64,000 nucleotides of DNA from Acidobacteria bacterium RIFCSPLOWO2_02_FULL_65_29 (GCA_001767435.1 MEKT01000153.1:1-64000), one strand, 5' to 3'; positions 44,776-53,861 are shown, numbered from the stretch's first letter. A program made the numbers and translations. Notes: a model not told the origin generated them from the letters alone.

Positions 44776-44842
44776 TTGACAGTTAACAGTCAACAGTTCG
44801 CGGCTCTGTGAACTGTCAACTGTTGACTGTCGACTTGCTGCC
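44776..44842. repeat. Heptamer array (AACTGTC), fold-back
   Basis: gttgacagttaacagtcaacagttcgcggctctgtgaactgtcaactgttgactgtcgac between ino1 and the secretin gene. Confidence 0.93.
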
Positions 44843-44848
44843 CGCTGA

Positions 44849-46162
44849 TCAGTCGTAGTACTCCCGGCCGAGATGCGTGATGAGCTCTTCGCCTTTGAGA
44901 TACCGCAGCGTGTTCTTCAGTTTCATCAGCTGAATGAACAGGTCGTGTTCGGGGTAGAGGCCCTTGGCGTGCACCGGGCTCTTGAAGTAGAACGACAGCC
45001 ATTCCTGGATACCGTGCATGCCCGCGCGCTTCGCCAGATCGAGGAACAACGCCACGTCGAGCACGATCGGCGCCGCCAGAATGCTGTCTCGGCACAGGAA
45101 GTTGATCTTGAGCTGCATCGGGTACCCGAGCCAGCCCACCAGATCGATGTTGTCCCAGCCTTCCTTGTTGTCGCCCCGGGGCGGATAGTAGTTGATCCGC
45201 ACGACGTGGCAGAGGTCCTTGTAGAGATCAGGGTAGAGCTGCGGCTGCAGGATGTAGTCGAGCACCGACTTCTTGCTTTCCTCTTTGGTCTTGAACGACT
45301 CGGGATCGTCGAGCACCTCTCCGTCGCGGTTGCCGAGAATATTGGTCGAATACCAGCCCTGCACGCCGAGCAGTCGCGCCTTGAGACCGGGCGCGATGAT
45401 GGTCTTGATGAGCGTCTGCCCCGTCTTCAGGTCCTTGCCGGCCAGCGGCGAGCCGGTTCGCGCCGCCAGGTCCACGAGCGCCGGGATATCGGCGGTGAGA
45501 TTGGGCGCCGCGTTCGCGTACGGAATCCCTTCGCGAATGGCCGCGTAGGCATAGACCATGCTCGAGGGAATCGAGGGATCGTCGGCTTCGAGTGCGTGCT
45601 CGAACGCGTCGAGCGAGGCGTGCGCCGCGCCTTCGGTCATGTAGACTTCGGTGCTGCCGCACCAGACCATCACGAGCCGATCAAGGTTGTTGTCGGACTT
45701 GAATCTGCGAATGTCGGTGACCACCTGCTCGGCCAGGTCCTTCTTGTTCTTTCCTTTCTTGACGTTCGGGCCATCGAGCCGCTTCACGTACCGCTGATCG
45801 AAGACCGCGGGCCACGGCCGGATCTTCTCGAGCTCGGGCTTCACGCGGTCGAGCAGCGACGGTTCGATCACGCCGGCCGTGCGCGCGGCCGCATAGCAGT
45901 CGTCCTCGAAAATGTCCCATCCACCGAAGACAAGGTCGTCGAGACCCGAGAGCGGTACGACGTCGCTGATCTTCGGCGAGCGCCCTTCCGTCCGCTTCCC
46001 AAGGCGGACGGTCCCCATCTGCGTCAACGAGCCGATCGGCTTGGCGAAGCCCTTCCGGATCGCCAGCACGCCAGCGATCGTCGTGGTGCTGACGGCGCCG
46101 AGACCGACGAGGAGGATGCCTAACCTTCCGCGCGCGGGAGCGATGTCGACAGGTGTGGACAC
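44849..46162 (-). CDS. ino1: Inositol-3-phosphate synthase
   Basis: LLVGLGAVSTTTIAGVLAIRKG...VFGGWDIFEDDCYAAA...MVWCGSTEV...GVQGWYSTNILGNRDGEVLDDPESFKTKEESKKSVLDYIL...INYYPPRGDNKEGWDNIDLVGWLGYPMQLKINFLCRDSILAAPIVLD. Confidence 0.95.
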   Translation of the reverse strand: MSTPVDIAPARGRLGILLVGLGAVSTTTIAGVLAIRKGFAKPIGSLTQMGTVRLGKRTEGRSPKISDVVPLSGLDDLVFGGWDIFEDDCYAAARTAGVIEPSLLDRVKPELEKIRPWPAVFDQRYVKRLDGPNVKKGKNKKDLAEQVVTDIRRFKSDNNLDRLVMVWCGSTEVYMTEGAAHASLDAFEHALEADDPSIPSSMVYAYAAIREGIPYANAAPNLTADIPALVDLAARTGSPLAGKDLKTGQTLIKTIIAPGLKARLLGVQGWYSTNILGNRDGEVLDDPESFKTKEESKKSVLDYILQPQLYPDLYKDLCHVVRINYYPPRGDNKEGWDNIDLVGWLGYPMQLKINFLCRDSILAAPIVLDVALFLDLAKRAGMHGIQEWLSFYFKSPVHAKGLYPEHDLFIQLMKLKNTLRYLKGEELITHLGREYYD

Positions 46163-46187
46163 GGAGGAGAACTATATATCAGGAAGA

Positions 46188-46312
46188 AGTTGACAGCTGA
46201 TAGTTCACAGTCAACAGTTCGCTGATCAGGGCCAACGGGTTGAAGTCGAGCCCGAACTGCCAACTGTCGACTGTCGACTGTCAACTGTGAACTCTTCACG
46301 GTAAACTGTCCC
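46188..46312. repeat. Heptamer array (AACTGTC), inverted arms, same family as 44776-44842
   Basis: gttgacagctgatagttcacagtcaacagttc ... aactgccaactgtcgactgtcgactgtcaactgtgaactcttcacggtaaactg. Confidence 0.9.
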
Positions 46313-46314
46313 CC

Positions 46315-46866
46315 ATGCTGAAGCGCCGCGACGATCCATTCATGCTCGTCGTCGGCATGACCGGCGTGAAGATGGGCGATCGGCTCGCGCAGGTCGGCTG
46401 CGCCGATGGTGCAAGGCTCGCCGCTGTCGCGGCGAAAGTGGGATTGTCGGGCCGCGCCGTGGCAGTCGTGGCCGACGAACCGGCGGCTGCGCGCGCCCGA
46501 AAAGGCGCGGCGCGCGCCGGTGTCCTCGTCGAGCTCGAAATCGCGCCCCCAACGCGCCTCCCGCTCGATGACGCGGCGTTCGATCTGGCGATCATCGACG
46601 ACACTGACGGCCTTCTGGCGGGGCTGGCCGCGGACGACCGCGCGGCCGCCATTCATGAGGCCCGCCGCATCGTCCGCCCGGGCGGGCGCGTGATGGTGAT
46701 TGGCGCCGCGCCGCGCGTCGGCCTCGGCGCGTTCTTCACGCGCACCCCCGGCAGCCCGCGCTTCGATCCGACGCCACTCCTGTCGGCCGACGAGTTTCGA
46801 TCCGTGCGCACCCTCGCCGAGCGCGACGGCCTGGTGTTTGTGGAAGCGCTGAAGCCAAGGACCTGA
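46315..46866 (+). CDS. Class I SAM-dependent methyltransferase-like protein
   Basis: MLVVGMTGVKMGDRLAQVGCADGARLAAVAAKVG...PLDDAAFDLAIIDD...ARRIVRPGGRVMVIG. Confidence 0.75.
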   Translation: MLKRRDDPFMLVVGMTGVKMGDRLAQVGCADGARLAAVAAKVGLSGRAVAVVADEPAAARARKGAARAGVLVELEIAPPTRLPLDDAAFDLAIIDDTDGLLAGLAADDRAAAIHEARRIVRPGGRVMVIGAAPRVGLGAFFTRTPGSPRFDPTPLLSADEFRSVRTLAERDGLVFVEALKPRT

Positions 46867-46871
46867 CGAGC

Positions 46872-47654
46872 ATGCCGCGATTTGCCGCCAATCTGACCAT
46901 GATGTTCAACGAAGTCGGCTTTATCGACCGCTTCGCGGCGGCGGCGAAGGCGGGCTTCGCCGGTGTCGAGTACCTGTTTCCGTACGACGACGACGTCACG
47001 GTGCTGAAGCAGGCGCTCGACGACAGCCGCCTGACGCAGGTGCTGCATAATCTTCCCGCGGGCAACTGGCAGTCCGGCGAGCGGGGCATCGCCTGCCATC
47101 CCGATCGCACGAAAGAATTCGACGAGGGCGTCGAGCGGGCCGTCACGTACGCCACCGCGCTTGGCTGCACGCAGGTCAATTGCCTCGCCGGCATCGTTCC
47201 GGCGGGCGCCCATCCGTCGGATGTGCGCGCGACGTTTGTCGGCAATCTCAAGCGCGCGGCCGCCAGGCTGAAATCGGCCGGTATCCGTCTGCTCATCGAG
47301 CCCATCAACACGCGCGATATTCCGAATTTCTTCTTGAGCAGAACGGCGCAGGCCATCGAGATCATCGAAGCGGTCGGGTCCGACAATCTGTTCTTGCAGT
47401 ACGACGTCTACCACATGCAGATCATGGAGGGCGACCTCTCCAGGACGATCGAACGGCACCTGCCGCTCATCGCTCATATGCAGATCGCCGATCCGCCCGC
47501 GCGCCACGAACCCGGCACGGGCGAGATCAATTTCAGCTATCTCTTCAAACAGATTGACAAATTCGGGTACGCCGGCTGGATCGGCTGCGAATACAAGCCC
47601 GCCGGTCGGACTGAAGACGGGCTGGGGTGGATGAGATCAGTCGATAGTCGATAG
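46872..47654 (+). CDS. hyi: Hydroxypyruvate isomerase / TIM-barrel sugar isomerase
   Basis: MPRFAANLTMMFNEVGFIDRFAAAAKAGFAGVEYLFPYD...NLPAGNWQSGERGIACHPDR...LIEPINTRDIPNFFLS...QYDVYHMQIMEGDL...GEINFSYLF. Confidence 0.92.
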   Translation: MPRFAANLTMMFNEVGFIDRFAAAAKAGFAGVEYLFPYDDDVTVLKQALDDSRLTQVLHNLPAGNWQSGERGIACHPDRTKEFDEGVERAVTYATALGCTQVNCLAGIVPAGAHPSDVRATFVGNLKRAAARLKSAGIRLLIEPINTRDIPNFFLSRTAQAIEIIEAVGSDNLFLQYDVYHMQIMEGDLSRTIERHLPLIAHMQIADPPARHEPGTGEINFSYLFKQIDKFGYAGWIGCEYKPAGRTEDGLGWMRSVDSR

Positions 47655-47661
47655 TCCTGAT
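47640..47661. repeat. Short heptamer array (GATAGTC)
   Basis: gtcgatagtcgatagtcctga at the 3' end of hyi; contains its stop. Confidence 0.75.
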
Positions 47662-47811
47662 CCAGCCACACCCTGTCACGCCCGGAGCACAGCCGAATCG
47701 CCGCACCCCTCGCCAGGCGGAAGTTTTGGGCCGGAACAGCCGAAAAACCTCAGAAGGCCGGCCAAGGGCCGGCGGAGGGATGCGGCAAGGCTTTTGCCTC
47801 GTCCAGGCACG

Positions 47812-47973
47812 AGCAGCCCGTGGTGCAAGTCCATCGTCGCACCGAGAGCGGCGATGCGCCCGGCCGGCAAGGCGCGACGACCGAGAATATCGGGAATATT
47901 TGAGGGAGAAGCAACGCCGCCGGGCGGGATGCAGCGCCGCTCGAATGCAGATGGAGTTGCACCACGGGCTGCT
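47812..47973. repeat. 162-bp imperfect palindromic (fold-back) element
   Basis: Left arm AGCAGCCCGTGGTGCAAGTCCATC (47812-47835); right arm GATGGAGTTGCACCACGGGCTGCT (47950-47973); arms complementary over 24 bp with one mismatch; interior also shows degenerate complementarity. Confidence 0.92.
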
Positions 47974-47984
47974 AGGAACCGGCT

Positions 47985-49121
47985 ATGCGTTCGATTATTG
48001 CACCCGAGGTCTACTCACCGGCCGAGATCGCGCAGGCGGCCGGCGTGCCCATTGAGCGGGTCGTCGCCGCGCTCGGCCGTTCGTGTGCCTTCGTGGCACA
48101 TGAGAAAGCCGTGCGGCTCGGTCGGGCCCTTTCGACGCCAGTAGTGTCCGGCCGCAGCCCGTGGTGCAACGCCATCGTCGCACCGAGAACGGCGAGGCGC
48201 CCGGCCGGCAAGGCGCGACGACCGAGTGTTAGCCGGACCTCAGAGCGGGAGCTCTTTTCCGTTGTCGCTGGACACTCCCCCGTCGCGCGCAGCCGAAGCG
48301 TCTCGGTGGCCCTTTCGAGCGCCGTGCATGCGGGGCTCGTGCTGACGGCCGCACTCCTCACCTCGCTCACCCTCGCGCCCACGGCAACAGCGCTCCGCAT
48401 CGACGAACCGCCGTATGAACCGATGCGTCTCGTCTTTCTGGCCGAGCCCGGACCCGCCGGCGGCGGGGGCGGGGGAGGACAACTGCAGCCGGCCCCAGCC
48501 GCGAAAGCGCTCCGTCAGGGCCGCGCGAGGAACAGCAGTCCCGTCCCGGTGCGCCGCCCGCCACGGCGGATCGCGCCGATGGTAAGACCGCCCGAGCCCG
48601 AGCTGCCGCCACAACCGCTCCGGTCGGAGCCGCTGCCAGTCCTCGTGGCGCCCATCGTGTCGGCGCCGGCGGACTCGCGCGATCGAATCGGCGTGCTCGA
48701 GAACACGCTGACTGAAATGGACCGCCACGGCCCAGGGGAAGGCGGTGGCGCGGGAACGGGAGTAGGGACCGGTCTCGGGTCGGGGAGCGGACCGGGGGTC
48801 GGACCGGGATCGGACGGCGGGACGGGCGGTGGGCCGTTTCGCCCAGGGTCCGGCATCGAGGCACCACGCCTGCTGCGCGAAGTGAAGGCGGATTATGCGG
48901 AGGACGCCCGTCGCCGCGGGCTCGAGGGCGAAGTCGTCCTCGAGATCGTCGTCACGCGCTCGGGCGCCGTCGGCGACGTCCGATTTCTGCGGCGGCTCGG
49001 GGCCGGTCTCGACGAGCGCGCGGCGGAGGCCGTGCGCCAATGGCGGTTCGCACCGGCGACACGGAAGGGATTGCCGGTCGATGTGATCGTCGAAGTGGGC
49101 GTCGAATTTCGAATCCGGTAG
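47985..49121 (+). CDS. TonB-family protein (energy transducer-like) with N-terminal extension and in-frame repeat insertion
   Basis: C-term LLREVKADYAEDARRRGLEGEVVLEIVVTRSGAVGDVRFLRRLGAGLDERAAEAVRQWRFAPATRKGLPVDVIVEVGVEFRIR; TM VALSSAVHAGLVLTAALL; Pro/Gly-rich linker. Confidence 0.88.
   Translation: MRSIIAPEVYSPAEIAQAAGVPIERVVAALGRSCAFVAHEKAVRLGRALSTPVVSGRSPWCNAIVAPRTARRPAGKARRPSVSRTSERELFSVVAGHSPVARSRSVSVALSSAVHAGLVLTAALLTSLTLAPTATALRIDEPPYEPMRLVFLAEPGPAGGGGGGGQLQPAPAAKALRQGRARNSSPVPVRRPPRRIAPMVRPPEPELPPQPLRSEPLPVLVAPIVSAPADSRDRIGVLENTLTEMDRHGPGEGGGAGTGVGTGLGSGSGPGVGPGSDGGTGGGPFRPGSGIEAPRLLREVKADYAEDARRRGLEGEVVLEIVVTRSGAVGDVRFLRRLGAGLDERAAEAVRQWRFAPATRKGLPVDVIVEVGVEFRIR
48146..48238 (+). 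repeat. Half-copy of the fold-back element inside the TonB-like CDS, bounded by GTCCGGC/GCCGGAC
   Basis: gcagcccgtggtgcaacgccatcgtcgcaccgagaacggcgaggcgcccggccggcaaggcgcgacgaccgag, nearly identical to the left half of 47812-47973. Confidence 0.93.
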
Positions 49122-49132
49122 CCAGGTTTGCC

Positions 49133-49942
49133 ATGGACATGACCCTTGCACTGATCACACTCCTGTCGCTCGTCGTCGCCACCGTCATGAGCCTCGTCTC
49201 CTGGCGTCTCATCCGCGACGAACGCGCCCGCTCGGTCGCGCGCGTCTCCGCGCTCGCCGCCACGATCCAGGACGCGCAGGTACTCCACGATCTGCCGCTC
49301 AAAGCCCTAGCAGCCCACGCTGCGCTGGCGCCGGCCGATTCCCGGGCACCAGCGTCTCGAGTCCCGAGTCCCGAGTCCCAAGTCCCGAGCCCCGAGTCCC
49401 TGGAGCACGAGATGTTCGCCTCGGCACAGGCGGCGTCTGGACGATCGCGCCTTGCTCTCGCCGCGACGATCCTGCTCCTGGTGGGAACGGTGGGCTCAAT
49501 GGCCGTAGTCCTCGGCGTGCTCGGACACTCCGGACAATCGGTCGCCGACGGCCGGGCGCCGGTCGTGGGCGAACAAGACGGGAAGACGCGGGCGCCCATC
49601 TTGCCAGCGGTCCCGCTCGAACTAGTGGCCCTCGGGCACGTGCGCGACGCCGACGGCCTCGTGGTCCGGGGCGTCCTGCGGAATCCTTCGACCGGATCCG
49701 AGCTCGACGCGCTGACCGCTGTCGTGCTGCTCTTCAACCGCGACGGCGGGCTCGTCACGAGCGGACGCGCGGCGGTCGAGGCCGCGACGCTCGAGCCGGG
49801 CGGCGAGACGACGTTTGTGGTCACGGTGTCGGGCGCAGGCGACGTCGAGCGGTATCGCGTAAGCTTTCGAAGCGTGGATCGGGTGGTGCCGCACGTGGAC
49901 CAGCGGGAAGTCAGAAGTCAGAAGTCAGAAGTTAGAAGTTAG
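49133..49942 (+). CDS. Membrane-anchored hypothetical protein
   Basis: N-term TM MDMTLALITLLSLVVATVMSLVSW; second TM LALAATILLLVGTVGSMAVVLGVLG. Repeat-encoded linker SRVPSPESQVPSPES and tail REVRSQKSEVRS. Confidence 0.7.
   Translation: MDMTLALITLLSLVVATVMSLVSWRLIRDERARSVARVSALAATIQDAQVLHDLPLKALAAHAALAPADSRAPASRVPSPESQVPSPESLEHEMFASAQAASGRSRLALAATILLLVGTVGSMAVVLGVLGHSGQSVADGRAPVVGEQDGKTRAPILPAVPLELVALGHVRDADGLVVRGVLRNPSTGSELDALTAVVLLFNRDGGLVTSGRAAVEAATLEPGGETTFVVTVSGAGDVERYRVSFRSVDRVVPHVDQREVRSQKSEVRS
49358..49402. repeat. In-CDS heptamer array (GAGTCCC)
   Basis: tctcgagtcccgagtcccgagtcccaagtcccgagccccgagtccctgg, translated SRVPSPESQVPSPESL. Confidence 0.93.
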
Positions 49943-49970
49943 AATCAAGTTGAAAGTTAGTTTTAGAAGT
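49906..49970. repeat. Heptamer array (AAGTCAG/AAGTTAG)
   Basis: gaagtcagaagtcagaagtcagaagttagaagttagaatcaagttgaaagttag; contains the stop of 49133-49942 and runs to the VWA gene start. Confidence 0.95.
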
Positions 49971-49971
49971 C

Positions 49972-51045
49972 ATGGCGAAGACCGTTCGTACGGCATCGGC
50001 TCTTGTCGCCCTTCTCGCGGCGGCGCTCGCGACGCCTCGTGCCCAGCAGCCGCCTGTCCGTCCTGACGAATCGTTCCGGTTCAAGAGCGGCGTCGAGCTG
50101 ATAAACGTCACCGCGACGGTCGCCGACGCGAGCGGGCGCTTCGTCTCGGGCCTGCGCCAGGAAGACTTCCTCGTCTACGAGGACGGCCAGCGGCAAACCG
50201 TCACTCACTTCAGCGCCGAGCGTGTGCCGGTCAGCCTCGGCATCGTGCTCGACACGAGCGGCAGCATGGACGGCGAGAAGATCGATGCCGCGCGGGCCGC
50301 GCTGGACCGTTTTCTGTACGAGCTTCTGGATCGAGACGACGAGATCTTCCTGTATCGATTCAGCGATACGCCGGTGCTCCTCCAGGGCTGGACGAGCGAC
50401 CGTCAGCAGCTGGCTCGAGCGCTTGGTCGCGTCAATCCCACCGGCGGCACGGCGATGTACGACGCGGTCGCCGAAGCCGTTCCGCTCGCCCAATCGGGCC
50501 GGAACCGCAAGAAGGCCGTCGTCCTCATCTCCGACGGCAACGACACGTCGAGCCAGTCATCGCTGGCGGAGCTGAAGCAGCTGATTCGCGAGAGCGAGGT
50601 GCTCGTCTATGCGATTGGCATCGACGGTGAAGACGAGCCCGCGTTCGTGCGGCCGCCGCAGCCAGGTTCGTTTCCCCCGCCGCGGCAGCCGCCACGCTTG
50701 CCCATTCCGCGGCCGTTTCCGCCTGTCGGCCGGCCGCCTGGCACCCGGCCCCCCGGCCTGCAGGCCGCGCAGCGGCCGGGACGCGTCCGACGCGCACCGA
50801 GCGAGCGGGTGAATGTCGTCGCGCTGCGCGATCTCACCGACGACAGCGGCGGTCGAACCGAGATCGTCCGCGGGCCGAGGGATCTGGGTCCGGCGACCAC
50901 CAACATCGCAGCTGAGTTGAGCCAGCAGTACTACCTCGGGTACCCGGCCACGGGGAAGAAGGACGGGCGCTGGCACTCGATCCGCGTCGAAGCGAAGAAC
51001 CCCGCCTATCGCGTCCGCGCGCGCCGCGGCTACATCGCGAACTGA
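49972..51045 (+). CDS. VWA-domain (VWFA-related) secreted protein
   Basis: Signal peptide; VELINVTATVADASGRFVSGLRQEDFLVYEDGQRQTVTHF...SLGIVLDTSGSMDGEKIDAAR. Confidence 0.9.
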   Translation: MAKTVRTASALVALLAAALATPRAQQPPVRPDESFRFKSGVELINVTATVADASGRFVSGLRQEDFLVYEDGQRQTVTHFSAERVPVSLGIVLDTSGSMDGEKIDAARAALDRFLYELLDRDDEIFLYRFSDTPVLLQGWTSDRQQLARALGRVNPTGGTAMYDAVAEAVPLAQSGRNRKKAVVLISDGNDTSSQSSLAELKQLIRESEVLVYAIGIDGEDEPAFVRPPQPGSFPPPRQPPRLPIPRPFPPVGRPPGTRPPGLQAAQRPGRVRRAPSERVNVVALRDLTDDSGGRTEIVRGPRDLGPATTNIAAELSQQYYLGYPATGKKDGRWHSIRVEAKNPAYRVRARRGYIAN

Positions 51046-51256
51046 CGTACACCCATCGGCTGCCTGCGAAAGGCTCCTACCTCGCCACACACCATCGACA
51101 AGACCTCGGCCCTGCTCGAAGCGGACGATGTGGGCCGCTTCGCACACCGTGAATAGTTGATGCAGCTGCCTGAACGGCGAACGTCGAGCTCGAGAGCGTC
51201 GCACGGCGAACATGGAACATAGAACGCCCGGACCGCGAAGCCAGTAAGATACCGCC

Positions 51257-52003
51257 GTGAATCTCCTCGCGGCCGCGCTCGGGCTGAGCCTTCTGGGCAG
51301 CATCGGCGGCGTGCTGGTCGCGTCCTCTCTTCTGCTTTTCACTGATCGCATCAGGACCCGGCTCGTCCCCTGGCTCGTGAGCTACGCCGTGGGCGCGTTG
51401 CTCGCCGTGGCGCTGTTGCTCCTGCTGCCAGAGGCGCTCGAATCGCTGCCGGCGCCAACCGTCTTCGCGACGCTCCTCGGCGGCATCATCGCGTTCTTCC
51501 TGCTGGAAAAGCTCGTCCTTCTCCGTCACGATCACACCGACCATTTCGACGGCCACTCCGCCACGGCAACGCTCGTGATCGTCGGCGACGCGTTCCACAA
51601 CTTCATCGACGGCGCCACCGTCTGCACCGCGCTCCTCAGCTCGGTCCCGCTCGGCATCAACACCGCCATTGCCGTGGCCGCGCATGAGATTCCGCAGGAG
51701 GTCGGCGACGTCGCCATTCTCCTTGCGGCCGGCTACAGCCGGAGCCGCGCGCTCATGTTGAACGTCGTCTCGGGACTGTCGGGCATCGCGGGAGCCATCG
51801 TCGCGTTCGTCGCGGTGGGGCTGGTGCCGGCGGCCAGGCCGTTCGTGCTGGCGTTTTCGTCGGCGAGCCTGCTGTACATCGCGATGTCCGATCTCATTCC
51901 CGATCTGCACCGTGGCCAGACGGACAGAAGCGCCGTCCGGCAGGTGCTGCTCATGGCCGCGGGCATCGCGACTGTGATGTTCTTCGAACAACTTGCGCGA
52001 TAA
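51257..52003 (+). CDS. ZIP-family metal transporter
   Basis: AVGALLAVALLLLLPEAL...HNFIDGATVCTALLSSVPLGINTAIAVAAHEIPQEVGDVAILLAAGYSR. Confidence 0.9.
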   Translation: MNLLAAALGLSLLGSIGGVLVASSLLLFTDRIRTRLVPWLVSYAVGALLAVALLLLLPEALESLPAPTVFATLLGGIIAFFLLEKLVLLRHDHTDHFDGHSATATLVIVGDAFHNFIDGATVCTALLSSVPLGINTAIAVAAHEIPQEVGDVAILLAAGYSRSRALMLNVVSGLSGIAGAIVAFVAVGLVPAARPFVLAFSSASLLYIAMSDLIPDLHRGQTDRSAVRQVLLMAAGIATVMFFEQLAR

Positions 52004-52019
52004 CAGCAGCGACCACGCA

Positions 52020-53156
52020 ATGGACACGATCAACCTTGCCACTGTCGAGCACATGTGGCGTCGCGAAGTGGAGGCAGCCAGCACCTACGCCCACCTCGCG
52101 GAGCGCGAAAGCGATCCGAAGCGGAAGGAGATCCTGCTGCGTCTGGCCGCGCAGGAGGAGAACCACGCGGCACGATGGGCCGAGCGCATCGCGGCGAATA
52201 CCGGCAAGGTGCCCGATCGCAAGGCCGTCGAGAAGGGCCTGACGTGGTTTCAGCGAATCTCCGATCAGAGCGTTGTGCTCCATCGCCTCGAGCAGGAAGA
52301 AAACAGGGCCGAGGCTGAGTACGACCAGCTGATGGCGCGCCTCGTCGATCCGGCCGACCGAAAGATCGCCGAAGACGCAAAGTTCGATGAGCGGGATCAC
52401 GCGGTCGTGCTGCGGACGCTCGCGGGTGGCGCGATGCCCACGCCGCGCTCGACCCTCGATTCAATTCTTCACCGTGAGCGCTGGCACGTCCGCGGCACCG
52501 GCTGGATCGGCGATGCCATCTACGGCGTCAACGACGGGCTCGGCGCCGTCTTCGGCATCGTCTCGGGCATGGCGGGCTACACCGGCGGCAGCGAGGTCGT
52601 GCTTGCGGCGGGCCTCGCAGGCACGATGGCCAGCGCGCTGTCGATGGGCGCCGGGGCGTACCTGGCGTCGAAGTCCGAGCGCGAGGTGTACGAGTCGGAA
52701 GTCTCGCGCGAGCGCGCCGAGATCGAGGAAGACCCGCACGAGGAGCTCCTCGAGCTCGAGCTCTTCTATCAGCTGAAGGGGTTCTCCGCGGACGAAGCGC
52801 GGTCGATGGCGGAGCGGATTCAGAAGGAACCAAAACAGTTTCTCCGAACGCTCGTGCACGAAGAGCTCGGCTTGTCGGAAGAAAACTTTCCCAACCCGTG
52901 GCGCTCGACCGTGTCCGCCGGCGTGTCGACGGCCATCGGCGGGTTCATCCCGATTATTCCCTTCTTCTTCACCGTCGGCATGCCGGCCGTCATCGCGTCG
53001 TTCATCATCAGTACGCTCGCGCACTTCGCCGTGGGCGCTTCAAAAGCCTTGATCACCACCCGCTCCTGGTGGGCCAGCGGCACCGAGATGACCGTCGTCG
53101 GCATCATCGAAGCGGCCATCACCTACGGCCTGGGACTCGCGTTCGCGCGCATTTGA
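52020..53156 (+). CDS. Ferritin-like (rubrerythrin) + VIT1/CCC1 membrane domain protein, MbfA-like
   Basis: N-term MWRREVEAASTYAHLAERESDPKRKEILLRLAAQEENHAARW; C-term GDAIYGVNDGLGAVFGIVSGMAGYTGGSEVVLAAGLAGTMASALSMGAGAYLASKSEREVYESEVSRERAEI. Confidence 0.93.
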   Translation: MDTINLATVEHMWRREVEAASTYAHLAERESDPKRKEILLRLAAQEENHAARWAERIAANTGKVPDRKAVEKGLTWFQRISDQSVVLHRLEQEENRAEAEYDQLMARLVDPADRKIAEDAKFDERDHAVVLRTLAGGAMPTPRSTLDSILHRERWHVRGTGWIGDAIYGVNDGLGAVFGIVSGMAGYTGGSEVVLAAGLAGTMASALSMGAGAYLASKSEREVYESEVSRERAEIEEDPHEELLELELFYQLKGFSADEARSMAERIQKEPKQFLRTLVHEELGLSEENFPNPWRSTVSAGVSTAIGGFIPIIPFFFTVGMPAVIASFIISTLAHFAVGASKALITTRSWWASGTEMTVVGIIEAAITYGLGLAFARI

Positions 53157-53309
53157 ACCCCGCGCCGCCAGTCATGTCCTTACGAGTGGACACTCTTTGA
53201 ATGGGCTGACTTCGATGTAAGTATCTTGAAATCAGTATGTTAATCAGTGGCAGTATTTGGTACCGCGCTTGCGATTGACTCCCTGCGAACCAGCTTTCGG
53301 AGGTGAGAA

Positions 53310-53861
53310 ATGGCCAAGACACTCGAGACCCTGCTGCCAATGGCGGCCATCTTGTTCCTTGCGGCCGGCGCGGCTCAGGCACAAGAACGCAAGGACCTGC
53401 AGATTGCCAACGACATCGTCTCTTCGGTGAACCGCTACGCGAACTTCACGATCTTCGACGATGTGAACATCGACGTCCGGGACGGCGTGGTCACTTTAGA
53501 CGGCAAAGTGACGATGCCGTACAAGCGAGACGACATCGCCAAGCGGGTCGCGAAGATCGACGGCGTGAAGACCGTGCAGAACCGGATCGACACACTGCCG
53601 GTGTCGCAGTTCGACGACCAGCTGCGCTACCAAATTGCGCGGTCGATCTACGGCAACTCGAACTTCTGGAACTACGCGATCATGCCCAACCCGCCGATCC
53701 ACATCATCGTGGAGCACGGCCGGGTGACGCTGACCGGCGTCGTCCAGAGTCACCTGGATCGGATGCTGGCGCGGTCTCTGGCCACGAACTTCCTGTCCTT
53801 TTCAGTCACCAACCACCTGAAGACCGACGCCGAGGTCCGCGAGGCGATTGAAAAGTCCTAA
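53310..53861 (+). CDS. Secreted BON-domain protein (two BON repeats)
   Basis: IDVRDGVVTLDGKVTMPYKRDDIAKRVAKIDGVKTVQNRIDTLP ... IIVEHGRVTLTGVVQSHLDRMLARSLAT. Confidence 0.9.
   Translation: MAKTLETLLPMAAILFLAAGAAQAQERKDLQIANDIVSSVNRYANFTIFDDVNIDVRDGVVTLDGKVTMPYKRDDIAKRVAKIDGVKTVQNRIDTLPVSQFDDQLRYQIARSIYGNSNFWNYAIMPNPPIHIIVEHGRVTLTGVVQSHLDRMLARSLATNFLSFSVTNHLKTDAEVREAIEKS

Noticed and set aside
47812-47973. tRNA-like or group II intron remnant (GGTGCAAGTCC motif)
   Set aside because: No acceptor/anticodon arms or domain V/VI hallmark, and no reverse transcriptase ORF. The fold-back repeat explains the motif.
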